Below are positions 17,326 through 26,749 of a stretch of DNA of 43,605 nt, piece after piece. Both the position numbers and the translations under genes were made by a program. The notes beneath the pieces were generated by a model, which searched no databases, had not been told where the DNA came from, and saw only the letters and a list, made by a program, of their open reading frames with translations. This stretch comes from Bacteroidales bacterium (GTDB lineage Bacteria > Bacteroidota > Bacteroidia > Bacteroidales > VadinHA17), in NCBI GenBank assembly GCA_020201035.1, contig JAIVHO010000047.1, forward strand, positions 1 through 43,605, given 5' to 3'. Position 1 is the first letter of the stretch; the number at the start of each line of letters is the position of its first letter.

Positions 17326-19296
17326 TTAATTATAGAATGTCCACGCCACACCATATCTGAAGGTTCTGACAGGCAGTGGGTAACCCGGAACCATAAAGTA
17401 GTTATACCCGTTAAAGCCCTGATTTACATGATCAAAAGCTATAAAACCACGCGTTCTTTTAAGCTTCAGGTTCAGGAACAGATTAAGATAGGGATAGTTA
17501 CCGGCACTGATCTGATCCTGCACATAAAAGACCCCGGTAGCGGGCATATATGACGGGGCATAATAGGGTGAATGCCATAACAGTTCAGCACCAATACTGC
17601 TCTCAAGCCGGCCACCTGTTGCCTTAAACCTGAACTCATGATAGAGTCTGAGTGACGATTTTGCCGTGACAAGGGGTAGTGGGATTATATCGGCATGACT
17701 GGTGCTCTGGGCGAGAAGGCGGTTACGAAACCTGAACTTCCAGAATTTCAACTCATTGTCAGCCCTTAATGTGAGTATTGAGATGGCTCCGTCATACTGA
17801 CGCGGCTGTGCGTCCCCGCCAAACCAGATATGGTCGGTAATCAGGGTATAGTCAGCTGACACCAGGAGGTTAAGTCCGGGCATGCGAATATCACCCCCGG
17901 TCAACAGTCTAACCTCTTTACCAAAATCATTTTCCCATACAAAATTATTGCTACCCCACCGATTTTGCCACCAGTGAGGTGACTGCGAGGAGAGCTCGCC
18001 CCTGGCAGATGCAGTGATCCCCCTGCCTTCCTTCCCAACTGATCCTTCCATTTCTCCCTTTAGAAGGAAGTCCCCTGCCCTCAGCCCTGTAAGCCACAGC
18101 TCTCCTGTTGCTTCCCAGGAGAAACTCTCTCCTATACTGTTATAAACCCTTCCAAGCAAAGCATTTGAAGAAGTTGTTGTTCGAACCGTATCTGCAAGAT
18201 ATTCATTAAAGGTTGGTATATTCTGCATATACATATAGAGTTCGTTTCGTATTCCGGCCTCAATTCCAAGGCGGAACCGGGATTCAGCCCCTGCGGCAAA
18301 CCCGAATTTAAGACTGTTCTCAAGAACCCTGAACGAAAGAGTGTCAGCAGTAAGATAGTTTACCGTATCATTTGATATATATGTGGTATCATAAAATCCG
18401 GACAGAGGCAATCTGTCACGGTATGAACTGCCTGTCCGGTCCCATGTCAGGATATGGGTAAAGATTCCTTCCAGCCGGTCACCCTTTCCACCTGCAATTG
18501 AATCTCCCCGGGCATTACGGGCATTATCAGAACCTCCGCCCACACGATAGCTCTGAACAAGGAAAAGGTTTCTGTTCTTCATTAATGTTTCGGCAGAATT
18601 AAGTCTTCCCAGATTAACCGGCACATCCCGTGTATCAAAACCTTCGAGAAAAGATAGATCACCGTTACCGGCACCACCAGCCTCCTCCGCCGAAACACCC
18701 CCGTTCTCCGATCGGGTCATATTATTGATGCTCCATGCACCAAACAGACGGTATCTCTCACCAAGGTATGATGTATGGAGGGTGAAAGCCTTAATGTCAG
18801 CAGTCTGGTAACTGTACTGGCCCAGGCTGTTTATAATATCCAGGTTAAGTCCAAGGTTTAGCTTGTGGTTCACATTCTGAGAATGACGGACACCCATAAA
18901 CTGTTCCGCCACGTTCCGGGGACCACCGAAGAAAAACTTAAGCTCTGTGAAGGGAACCTGTGTATCAATGAAGGTGTTATTACCTGTGTGATGCATATAG
19001 GGCTTCATATGCCGGTAGGGAAAGTGATCAAATTCCCTGTTTCGCCTGAAAAAGTCAGTCTCCAGCAACGGAAGTCCGTAGTTCCCGAGAGTTGTGTTGA
19101 AAGGGGTTAACTTATCTGTCACCCTGTACTCCTGAAAACCTGTAATCAGGGTATCTATCTCCACCGGCACCATTTCGGTATAACCCTCCGGGAGGGAGAA
19201 CATTCTGGTAATCCGTTTTAACGCAACGGTGTCATTCTGAGCGCTCAACGGGAAGGTTGAAAAAACAAGCAGAAGTGCTATCAGGTTTCTGATCAT
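17326..19296 (-). CDS. Putative outer-membrane porin (Porin_10 family)
   Basis: About 656 residues. The signal peptide MIRNLIALLLVFSTFPLSAQ begins at the ATG at 19296, which I prefer over the upstream in-frame codon because a promoter box lies directly before it. The rest is rich in alternating aromatic and polar residues typical of a beta-barrel. The early block TPFNTTLGNYGLPLLETDFF and the LKFFFGGPRNVAEQF/GVRHSQNVNHKLNLGL region resemble the Bacteroidota-specific putative porin family (Pfam Porin_10, DUF4289). It ends in GVAWTFYN, consistent with a terminal barrel strand. Substrate unknown. It lies directly downstream of ftsZ on the same strand but with its own promoter box, and 64 bases upstream of the mltF start. 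Confidence 0.85.
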   Translation of the reverse strand: MIRNLIALLLVFSTFPLSAQNDTVALKRITRMFSLPEGYTEMVPVEIDTLITGFQEYRVTDKLTPFNTTLGNYGLPLLETDFFRRNREFDHFPYRHMKPYMHHTGNNTFIDTQVPFTELKFFFGGPRNVAEQFMGVRHSQNVNHKLNLGLNLDIINSLGQYSYQTADIKAFTLHTSYLGERYRLFGAWSINNMTRSENGGVSAEEAGGAGNGDLSFLEGFDTRDVPVNLGRLNSAETLMKNRNLFLVQSYRVGGGSDNARNARGDSIAGGKGDRLEGIFTHILTWDRTGSSYRDRLPLSGFYDTTYISNDTVNYLTADTLSFRVLENSLKFGFAAGAESRFRLGIEAGIRNELYMYMQNIPTFNEYLADTVRTTTSSNALLGRVYNSIGESFSWEATGELWLTGLRAGDFLLKGEMEGSVGKEGRGITASARGELSSQSPHWWQNRWGSNNFVWENDFGKEVRLLTGGDIRMPGLNLLVSADYTLITDHIWFGGDAQPRQYDGAISILTLRADNELKFWKFRFRNRLLAQSTSHADIIPLPLVTAKSSLRLYHEFRFKATGGRLESSIGAELLWHSPYYAPSYMPATGVFYVQDQISAGNYPYLNLFLNLKLKRTRGFIAFDHVNQGFNGYNYFMVPGYPLPVRTFRYGVAWTFYN

Positions 19297-19301
19297 AGGC
19301 C

Positions 19302-19309
19302 CAAAGATA
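19302..19309 (-). promoter_or_regulatory. Candidate -7 box TATCTTTG at the porin gene, near-leaderless
   Basis: TATCTTTG (minus strand) ends five bases before the ATG at 19296. If used, transcription would start at or within a base or two of the start codon, so the mRNA would have almost no leader. Confidence 0.5.
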
Positions 19310-19383
19310 ATCAAAAGAAATAAACAGCTTTCTCCTAATTTCAGACACCTTTAACCTATTAAGTCATACATTACATTACCTGT

Positions 19384-20835
19384 TCAGTCAACATTATTGT
19401 TAAGATAGGCGTTATCGTCACTCAGTGTAATCTCATCATCATCATCGGATGTAAGCGTAAACTTTGAGATCTCCTGTTTTTCACTATCTGATGGTTTGAG
19501 CAGTTTAATGTTACGCCGAACAAATGCCGGTACATCTTCCAGTTCATCTATATTGTCCTGAAGCACCTTCTCGCTGAAGCCCTCCTTTTTAATCATATTC
19601 TGCATATGCTTTAGCTTGCGCAGCGTGCCCTGGTCTCTCTCTCCTTCTCTTTTTTCACCCCCTGAAGGGATAACTTCAAACTCCAGCTTCTGCTGCAGCC
19701 TGTCCTCTTCAGTATCAAAAAGAACCTTCTTCCTCTTTTTCACCTCTATAACCTCAGGTTCACCGCTCACCCGGGGTACAGGTTCATCACGCCGGGCTGT
19801 TGAGTCGAGAGTAACCCTCTCCATTTTTGTCTCCGTCTGGTAGGGTTTAAGAATGCTGCTGGGGGCAAATCCGGTGGCTATTACCGTTACCGAAATTGAG
19901 TCGGCCAGAGTCTCATCCCTGGAGATACCCCTGATAATAAGTGCTTCGTCTGATGCCGCTTCATAAATATAGTCGGTAATCTCCCCGAGCTCATCCATTG
20001 TAAGTTCATTGGCTCCCGTTCCGGAGGTAATATTGAGAAGGATGGAGCGGGCTCCCGTAATATCACTTGAATTAAGCAGTGGCGAGGTAAGTGCCTCCTG
20101 TATTGCATTTATTGCCCTATCCTCTCCTGAGGCTGACCCGGCACCCATAACGGCCACGCCTGAATTTTTCATAACCGTTTCAACGTCTGCAAAATCAACG
20201 TTTATATATCCGGCTACCGTTATTATTTCAGCTATCCCCCTGACTGCAGTAGTAAGAACATCATCAGCCTTTGAAAAGGCTGATGACACCCCCTGATCAC
20301 CATATATCTCACGCAGCTTTTCGTTATTTATGACCAGCAGGGAATCTACATGATCCTTTAAACTGTTAATTCCTTCAACAGCATGCTTAATCCTGACCTT
20401 CCCTTCCGATCTGAAAGGGATTGTAACCACGGCTATGGTAAGCAGTCCGGCCGCCTTGCAGGCTTCCGCGATAACCGGTGTTGCGCCGGTTCCTGTTCCG
20501 CCCCCCATTCCGGTTGTGATAAACACCATCCTGGTATTTCCTGAAAGAGCCTCCATTACCTGTTCAAGATTCTCTTCTGCAGAGCGGCGACCAGTTTCCG
20601 GCATACTTCCGGCTCCCCTTCCTTCAGTAAGGTCTTCGCCTATCTGTACCTTCACAGGTACCGGACTCAATGCCAGAGCCTGTGCATCGGTATTACACAC
20701 CACGAAGTTCACATCTCGTATACCGTGATTATACATATGGTTAACGGCATTGTTCCCGCCACCACCTATCCCCAGGACCTTTATTATTGAAGATCTCTCA
20801 ACCGGGAGATCGAAATTCATTAAATCTTCTGACAT
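19384..20835 (-). CDS. ftsZ: Cell division protein FtsZ
   Basis: 483-residue tubulin-like GTPase that forms the cytokinetic ring. The nucleotide-binding region has LGIGGGGNNAVNHM (21-34) and the tubulin signature GGGTGTG (111-117). The synergy (T7) loop is NVDFAD (212-217), with both catalytic acidic residues. The globular core ends near residue 320. A long charged linker follows, then VPAFVRRNIKL from residue 435, which I take as the binding peptide for FtsA. An unusual acidic extension of about 35 residues follows (DDDDEITLSDD), so the peptide is not at the extreme C-terminus. It is the last dcw gene, 51 bases after ftsA. Confidence 0.98.
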   Translation of the reverse strand: MSEDLMNFDLPVERSSIIKVLGIGGGGNNAVNHMYNHGIRDVNFVVCNTDAQALALSPVPVKVQIGEDLTEGRGAGSMPETGRRSAEENLEQVMEALSGNTRMVFITTGMGGGTGTGATPVIAEACKAAGLLTIAVVTIPFRSEGKVRIKHAVEGINSLKDHVDSLLVINNEKLREIYGDQGVSSAFSKADDVLTTAVRGIAEIITVAGYINVDFADVETVMKNSGVAVMGAGSASGEDRAINAIQEALTSPLLNSSDITGARSILLNITSGTGANELTMDELGEITDYIYEAASDEALIIRGISRDETLADSISVTVIATGFAPSSILKPYQTETKMERVTLDSTARRDEPVPRVSGEPEVIEVKKRKKVLFDTEEDRLQQKLEFEVIPSGGEKREGERDQGTLRKLKHMQNMIKKEGFSEKVLQDNIDELEDVPAFVRRNIKLLKPSDSEKQEISKFTLTSDDDDEITLSDDNAYLNNNVD

Positions 20836-20886
20836 TGCCTTATAGTTTTAAATCAGTTAATAGGAGCAGCAAATAATTGAACCATA

Positions 20887-22236
20887 TTAATTTATGCGCT
20901 GATCCTCCGTCTCAAACATCCGTGAAAGATTTTTCTTGAACTTATCAGCCCAGGTAAGCTTGTCAGATTGTTCCTCAAAGAACTCATCATCCTTCATACT
21001 GTCTCCTTCCGGTATCACTTTTGCTTCAGCCATCATCTCACTATCACGTTCTCCGGCCTTGAAGCTGCTGTTGTATATATCGAGGTATTCAAATCCCCTC
21101 ATAATAAGGCCCACACTTGTAGCGAACATTGGCTGGCTGATCTCTTCCCGTGAGTTACCCGAGAGATGCTCATTGGGTAATCCTATCCTCACATCCATTC
21201 CGGTTTTAAACCTGACAAGCTGCGGAAGATGCTTCAGCATGGCACCCCCACCGGTAATCACAACACCGGCAGCCAGCTTGTCGGCATACCCTGATGTCTG
21301 CATCTCAAAATTCACGGCGTCAATTATCTCTTCCATTCTGGACTGAATAATATATGCAAGGCTCTTGAAGGAGATCTCCTTGGGTTCACGTCCGCTGATA
21401 CCGGGCACTGAGACCACCTTATCCTCAGGTGCTATATCGCCCAGAGCTGATCCATACTGGATCTTAAGCTGCTCGGCATATCTCTGCAGTATGGAGCATC
21501 CCTCCTTGATATCTCTGGTAACCACATTGCCACCGAAAGGGATTACTGCCGTGTGTCTTATGATATTATCATAATAGACAGCCACATCGGTTGTGCCGCC
21601 ACCGATATCAATAAGAACTACCCCTGCCTCCTTCTCATCGTCTGTGAGCACAGCATCCGAAGAGGCCAGGGGCTCAAGGATAAGATCCTTGACGTTAAGT
21701 CCTGATTTACGGATGCATTTTTCAATATTACGGGCTGATGCCACCTGGCCGATAACTATATGAAAATTGGCTTCCAGTCTTCGACCGCACATTCCGATCG
21801 GATTTTTTACCCCGGTCTCATTATCCACAATAAAGTTCTGGGGTATAACATGGATAATCTCCTCCCCTATGTCAATGGGAATATTGTGCATATCCTGTGT
21901 CAGCTTGAAGACATCATCGCGGCATATCTCATCCTCAACTGAATCACGTGTTATATAACCCCGGCTCTTCATACTTTTGATATGCTGACCGGCGATCCCA
22001 ACAAATACATCGGCAAATCCTATTCCCGATCTGCCCTGGACATCCTCAACGGTTTTACGGATTGCTGCCACGGTCTCTTCAATATTGAGAACAACGCCCC
22101 GTTTTACTCCATTTGACGGGGCCTTGCTCAGACCGAGGATTTCTATCTTTCCGTTGTCGTTCTTTTTTCCTACTATCGAGACAATCTTAGTTGTCCCGAT
22201 ATCAATAGCTGCTACATACTGCTCCTGTTTCTTCAT
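20887..22236 (-). CDS. ftsA: Cell division protein FtsA
   Basis: 449-residue actin-like ATPase that tethers FtsZ to the membrane and recruits later division proteins. Phosphate-binding loops are AAIDIGTTKIVSIVG near the N-terminus and VVLIDIGGGTTDVAVY near residues 206-221. The FtsA-specific 1C (SHS2) domain lies between them (FVGIAGQHIKS ... DVFKLTQDMHNIPI). GVVITGGGAMLKHLP is the adenosine-binding block. The C-terminal segment WADKFKKNLSRMFE is amphipathic and basic, as expected for the membrane-targeting helix, followed by only seven residues. It sits between ftsQ and ftsZ in the usual order. Confidence 0.97.
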   Translation of the reverse strand: MKKQEQYVAAIDIGTTKIVSIVGKKNDNGKIEILGLSKAPSNGVKRGVVLNIEETVAAIRKTVEDVQGRSGIGFADVFVGIAGQHIKSMKSRGYITRDSVEDEICRDDVFKLTQDMHNIPIDIGEEIIHVIPQNFIVDNETGVKNPIGMCGRRLEANFHIVIGQVASARNIEKCIRKSGLNVKDLILEPLASSDAVLTDDEKEAGVVLIDIGGGTTDVAVYYDNIIRHTAVIPFGGNVVTRDIKEGCSILQRYAEQLKIQYGSALGDIAPEDKVVSVPGISGREPKEISFKSLAYIIQSRMEEIIDAVNFEMQTSGYADKLAAGVVITGGGAMLKHLPQLVRFKTGMDVRIGLPNEHLSGNSREEISQPMFATSVGLIMRGFEYLDIYNSSFKAGERDSEMMAEAKVIPEGDSMKDDEFFEEQSDKLTWADKFKKNLSRMFETEDQRIN

Positions 22237-22277
22237 AACAATATATTATATGGTTCAACGCTGTTTATTATCGGTTC

Positions 22278-23051
22278 CTATCTTCTTGTACATACTATCT
22301 GTCCTTTAAACCTGAGGTCTATTTCGCTGTAACTGTTCCATCCCACCAGCGGCAGTGCCGAGCGGTAGAACTCTTCAAGGCAGGCAAATCTCACCAGGTA
22401 ATCCTCTGCCTTTCCAAATCTTATTATATGATTGCCGGCCATAGGAACAATCTCAAGCTCCTGCTGCGGATTTATCCATATCTGTTCTATCTGGGCCTTC
22501 CAGAATTTGTCACCGTTGATATAATTTACCATATCAAGGATATTTGCAAGCAGGCTCTCTTCTCCTGCATCCCTGAGTGATCCACCACCTGTTATGGAGT
22601 CAGGTATCTCCAGGTATCCTGAAACTACGGTTACCCGTGGTGTATATGATCCCGTGTGTGGCACAACTACACCATTGCGATCGGTATAGTAGCTTACGCC
22701 ATAGCGTGTTATAATTCTGGCAACCGGATCGCGCTGATCTACCTCCACCCTCAGTATTCCATCCCCGGTAACAAAAACATCCGCCTTTTCAAGCTCCTTC
22801 ATTTCAAGTATCTCCTTCTCTATTCCTCTTATGTCAATCTCACCACACGGCTTTCCTGCAACTTCTCTTCCTCCCGATCTTACAATATCCAGAACAGCGG
22901 CAGGGGTCACAAACCGGTAGAGTGACGAATCAGCAACCATTACCTCCACCTTTCTGCAGAAAGTGGATGAAATATGACCCGACATAATGACCGGTGCTAC
23001 CATGATCCACACAGTAAGGGGCAACCACCATATTTTAGACAGAATCTTCAT
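22278..23051 (-). CDS. ftsQ: Cell division protein FtsQ/DivIB
   Basis: 257-residue bitopic divisome protein. A short cytoplasmic end and one membrane segment (about 8-28, IWWLPLTVWIMVAPVIMSG) are followed by a POTRA-like region (VEVMVADSSLYRFVTPAAVL) and a beta domain containing RVEVDQRDPVARIITRYG and GVSYYTDRNG, which are typical of FtsQ. Sequence similarity in this family is low, so the call rests equally on its place between murC and ftsA. The ATG overlaps the murC stop by four bases. Confidence 0.9.
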   Translation of the reverse strand: MKILSKIWWLPLTVWIMVAPVIMSGHISSTFCRKVEVMVADSSLYRFVTPAAVLDIVRSGGREVAGKPCGEIDIRGIEKEILEMKELEKADVFVTGDGILRVEVDQRDPVARIITRYGVSYYTDRNGVVVPHTGSYTPRVTVVSGYLEIPDSITGGGSLRDAGEESLLANILDMVNYINGDKFWKAQIEQIWINPQQELEIVPMAGNHIIRFGKAEDYLVRFACLEEFYRSALPLVGWNSYSEIDLRFKGQIVCTRR

Positions 23052-24427
23052 TTTCTCTCCTCCAGTATCTTTTTCACCGGTTCTGTCAACCGGTCTATAT
23101 CTCCTGCTCCTACGGTAATAAAAACGTCCGTTTCAGTCAGTTTAAGTTGTTCAAGCAGCTCATCCGGTGTTACCATCATTTTATCCTTTAGCCTCATCTC
23201 CTTATATATCAGTTCAGAGGTAACTCCCTTTATTGGCTTTTCCCTGGCGGGATATACCGGCAGCAGAAAAACCCTGTCGACACGGTCAAGTGACCCGGCA
23301 AATGCCGCTGCATGATCACGCGTACGCGTGAAGAGGTGGGGCTGGAAAGCGGCAGTAATAATTTTACCGGCATAAAACTCACGAACCGAACTAATCAGGA
23401 AATCGAGTTCCGCCGGATGGTGTGCATAGTCATCGATATATACTATTCTGTCATTCTGCAGTCTCACATCAAGCCTTCTGACCACACCCCGGAAAAGGGG
23501 CAGTGATCGCACAATCTCCGGCGGTTTGACTCCCGACAGCAGGGCAAGGGATATTCCTGCTACGGCATTCAGCAGGTTGGGCCGTCCCGGCACAGACCAT
23601 GTCAGATCCTCAATCACTCCGGAAGGCCACGCAACGGTAAATTTCCAGTTACCACCCGTACTGTCAGCCTCTGCAAGCCTGAAATCATCCCCTTCCGACT
23701 CTCCGTAAGTATATATCCTGACCCCTTCAATGTCTCTCACCAGGTGCCTCACAGAGCTGTGAACCACCAGCGCTCCTCCCTCTCTGATGCGGGAAGCAAA
23801 TATATTGTATGCCTCAATCATTGCCTGATGGGTGCCGTACACCTCAAGATGATCAGGATCCATTGATGTAATAAGTGCAACAGCCGGTGAAAGGGCATGA
23901 AATGAGCGGTCAAATTCATCGGCCTCCATAACCGTATAATCACCCATGCCCAGCAGCAGGTTGGTATCGTAATTTCTTGATATGCCTCCCAGAAATGCTG
24001 TACAGTCAACCTCTGACTGTTTAAGAAGATATGCTGCAAGGGTAGATATTGTGGTTTTTCCGTGTGTACCGGCAATGGCAACGGTAAGTGTATGTTCTGA
24101 GATCAGTCCCAGCAGGGCAGATCGCTTAACCACTGTATAGCCCTCTTCCGAGAAAAATGCTCTTATAGCAGATGTTGCAGGAAGGGCAGGTGTATACACT
24201 ACAAGGGTCTTTTCTCTGTTCATAAATTCCGGCGGAATTGAATCCACCCTGTCACTGTAGCTTATAATGCATCCCTCCTCAGCCAGTAAGCCTGTCAGCC
24301 GGGATTCTGTGCGGTCATATCCGGCCACGTTGTATCCACCTGCCAGAAAATAGCGAGCCAGGGCACTCATTCCTATGCCTCCTATACCGGCAAAATAGAT
24401 ATTTACCTTTCCTTCAAACAGGTTCAT
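23048..24427 (-). CDS. murC: UDP-N-acetylmuramate-L-alanine ligase
   Basis: 459 residues. First amino-acid ligase of the muramyl pentapeptide pathway: adds L-Ala to UDP-MurNAc with ATP in the cytoplasm. The Rossmann motif FAGIGGIGMSALA (12-24) binds UDP-MurNAc, the P-loop is GTHGKTT (120-126), and EADEFDRSF is the MurC-type metal/ATP block. YIDDYAHHP marks the linker to the C-terminal domain, which carries AAFQPHLFTRTRDH. Starts and stops overlap murG and ftsQ by four bases each, giving tight translational coupling. Confidence 0.97.
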   Translation of the reverse strand: MNLFEGKVNIYFAGIGGIGMSALARYFLAGGYNVAGYDRTESRLTGLLAEEGCIISYSDRVDSIPPEFMNREKTLVVYTPALPATSAIRAFFSEEGYTVVKRSALLGLISEHTLTVAIAGTHGKTTISTLAAYLLKQSEVDCTAFLGGISRNYDTNLLLGMGDYTVMEADEFDRSFHALSPAVALITSMDPDHLEVYGTHQAMIEAYNIFASRIREGGALVVHSSVRHLVRDIEGVRIYTYGESEGDDFRLAEADSTGGNWKFTVAWPSGVIEDLTWSVPGRPNLLNAVAGISLALLSGVKPPEIVRSLPLFRGVVRRLDVRLQNDRIVYIDDYAHHPAELDFLISSVREFYAGKIITAAFQPHLFTRTRDHAAAFAGSLDRVDRVFLLPVYPAREKPIKGVTSELIYKEMRLKDKMMVTPDELLEQLKLTETDVFITVGAGDIDRLTEPVKKILEERK

Positions 24428-25554
24428 TCTGACCTCCTTTCACCACTTCCGCCCAGTTTAATTATCTCTTCTGCGATCCTTTTACCGGAATCATATACAG
24501 CCATTTCAGATATATTTACTCCAAGGGTGTCTGCCATGGCCTTGTCAGCAACAAGATTCTTAATGGTGCTGCACAACCTGGCTGATGCATCCCTGTCAGG
24601 GATCATCAGTGCAGCCCCGTTTTTGGTAAGGGCCATTGCGTTCTTTGTCTGGTGATCCTCCGCCACATTGGGTGATGGCACCAGTATAACCGGCTTCCCT
24701 ACAATAGCCAGTTCCGAGATTGTTCCCGCCCCTGCCCTGGAAACGATAATATCAGCGGCAGCATATGCAAGCTCCATACGATCAATAAATGGCGTTATCA
24801 CCACTCCGTCCATGTTATCCCCGGCTTCGCTCCTTATCATATCATAATAATAACTGCCTGTTTGCCATATAAGCTGTACCCCGCTATTTTGCAGTTCATC
24901 CAGAGATGCCAGCATGGTAGTGTTTATTGTTCCCGATCCCTGAGAGCCTCCCAGCACAAGCACTATTTTACCATTACCGCTGAGCCCGAAGAAATCAACC
25001 GCCTCATCCCTTTTCAGCCCCGGATTCGTGAAGGAGTGGCGCACAGGGTTACCAGTCTTTATTATCCTGGCTGCAGGAAAATATTTCTCCAGTCCGTCCC
25101 AGGCAACGCATATTACAGAGGCCTTTCCGGCAAGCAGCCTGTTGGTTATGCCGGGATAGCTGTTCTGCTCCTGTACGAGGTAAGGTATACCTGCCCTTCC
25201 TGCCATCCTGAGCAGTGGGCCGCTTGCATATCCTCCCACGCCTACCACCACATCAGGCTTAAACTCCCTGATGATTCTGCGGGCCTTTAAAAGGCTTATT
25301 ATCAGCCTATAAACAACAATGAAATTATAGAGTGTGATCCTGCGGGAGAATCCTGCGACAGGCAGTCCGATTATCCGGTAGCCTGCTGCCGGTACCTTCT
25401 CCATCTCCATTTTTCCTTCGGCACCAACAAAGAGTATCTCCGCTGAAGGATCTGCAGCCCTCAGTGCACCGGCTATTGAGATGGCCGGGAAGATATGACC
25501 TCCCGTACCACCACCGCTGATGATAACCCTTATGCTATGTTGTTGCTCCTTCAT
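24424..25554 (-). CDS. murG: UDP-GlcNAc transferase MurG (lipid II synthase)
   Basis: 376-residue GT-B glycosyltransferase that adds GlcNAc to lipid I to make lipid II on the inner face of the membrane. Seen: ISGGGTGGHIFPAISIA (first glycine loop), VVGVGGYASGPLL, YLVQEQNSYPGITNRLL, VLVLGGSQGSGTINTTM (donor-domain glycine loop), and RAGAGTISELAIVGKPVILV with the UDP-GlcNAc-binding Glu. It overlaps ftsW by 20 bases and murC by four. Confidence 0.97.
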   Translation of the reverse strand: MKEQQHSIRVIISGGGTGGHIFPAISIAGALRAADPSAEILFVGAEGKMEMEKVPAAGYRIIGLPVAGFSRRITLYNFIVVYRLIISLLKARRIIREFKPDVVVGVGGYASGPLLRMAGRAGIPYLVQEQNSYPGITNRLLAGKASVICVAWDGLEKYFPAARIIKTGNPVRHSFTNPGLKRDEAVDFFGLSGNGKIVLVLGGSQGSGTINTTMLASLDELQNSGVQLIWQTGSYYYDMIRSEAGDNMDGVVITPFIDRMELAYAAADIIVSRAGAGTISELAIVGKPVILVPSPNVAEDHQTKNAMALTKNGAALMIPDRDASARLCSTIKNLVADKAMADTLGVNISEMAVYDSGKRIAEEIIKLGGSGERRSE

Positions 25555-26749
25555 ATATCACTTCATCTTCAATCATCTGAATCTCTTCATCCTCCAGATC
25601 CTCATTATTCTGCCTTGCCTTTACCACCCTGCTAACCCCCAGTATTACACCAAGCGAGAAGCTGGTCACCAGCATTGAGAACCTGCCCCAGCTTATCATA
25701 GGAAGGGTTTGCCCGGTAACAGGAAATATCCCAACCGCCACTGCCATATTGAGCATTGCCTGAAATACAATCATAAGCGTAAGTCCCATGGCAAGAAATG
25801 CCGGAAACGCTGTTTCACATTTCCGTGCAATAGCAATACCCCTGAAGAGCAGAATAAGAAATAGCAGCAGCAGAGGCAGGGCACCGAAAAGGAAACCATA
25901 CTCCTCAATGATTATTGCAAAAATAAAATCAGAGTTACTCTGGGGTAACATATTTCTCTGTATACTGTTTCCGGGAGCCTTACCCATCAACCCCCCGTTG
26001 GCAATGGCAATTTTTGCCTGATCCGACTGATAGTGGGCATCCGGATTATCTTCACTTCCGGTAACAAAAGCCTCAATTCGTCCTTTCCATGTTGCCACCC
26101 TGTTGGCATCGGTAACCGCATCAAGCAGCAGAGCAATTAGTATAACAGCCAGCAGGGCACCAACTGTCCATGTCAAAAGGAACTTCATAGGCACCCTTCC
26201 GATAAACAGAACCACCATACTGATGCCGAAAACCATAAGTGCCGTGGAAAGATTCTCAGGCATTATCAGAATGGCCACTATTCCCAGGGGGACAATAAAA
26301 ACCCGCGTAAGCAGCTTGAAATCATTAAGCTGGTTCTGGTATTTTGAAAGCATTCTGGCATAATAGATTATCAGGGAAACCTTGGCCACCTCGGAGGTTT
26401 GTACCCTTACCCCGGTACCGGGTATCTCTATTGACCTTACTGCTGAATTTATCTCCACACCTATTATCGGGGTAATTATCAACAGAATAATCGACACCAC
26501 AACAAAAAATCCCGCAAGGGATGAATAGATTCTGTAGGGAAGATTATGAGTAACCACTATTATCAGCAGGCAAAAGAGTACAAGAAATATCTGCGACCTG
26601 AGGAAGAAGGTTGTATTTCCGCCGTAACGGGCAAATGCCACACTTACCGATGCACTGTAAACTGCAAGCAGGGAATAGAATAACAACCCGGCTATCACAC
26701 TCCAGATAACCCTGTCACCCTTAAATATTGTTCCCAGTTTCTTTATCAT
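25535..26749 (-). CDS. ftsW: Septal peptidoglycan polymerase FtsW (SEDS family)
   Basis: 404-residue polytopic SEDS glycosyltransferase that polymerises lipid II with its partner FtsI. Hydrophobic segments span most of the protein. Family landmarks are the RSIEIPGTGVRVQTSEVAK region (GxxxQPSE-like block), IMPENLSTALMVF, DAHYQSDQAKIAIANGGLMG and NSDFIFAIIIEEYGFLFG (conserved loop near the active site), and a terminal PMISWGRFSMLVTSFSLGVI. In the usual Q-P-S-E motif this protein reads Q-T-S-E. The upstream junction with murD is filled with repeats, so the usual tight coupling to murD is lost. An AG-rich GGAGAG lies 17 bases before the ATG. Confidence 0.95.
   Translation of the reverse strand: MIKKLGTIFKGDRVIWSVIAGLLFYSLLAVYSASVSVAFARYGGNTTFFLRSQIFLVLFCLLIIVVTHNLPYRIYSSLAGFFVVVSIILLIITPIIGVEINSAVRSIEIPGTGVRVQTSEVAKVSLIIYYARMLSKYQNQLNDFKLLTRVFIVPLGIVAILIMPENLSTALMVFGISMVVLFIGRVPMKFLLTWTVGALLAVILIALLLDAVTDANRVATWKGRIEAFVTGSEDNPDAHYQSDQAKIAIANGGLMGKAPGNSIQRNMLPQSNSDFIFAIIIEEYGFLFGALPLLLLFLILLFRGIAIARKCETAFPAFLAMGLTLMIVFQAMLNMAVAVGIFPVTGQTLPMISWGRFSMLVTSFSLGVILGVSRVVKARQNNEDLEDEEIQMIEDEVIYEGATT

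Noticed and set aside
24862-25290. 142-codon frame opposite murG
   Set aside because: Shadow of the conserved murG glycine-loop and donor-domain sequence.
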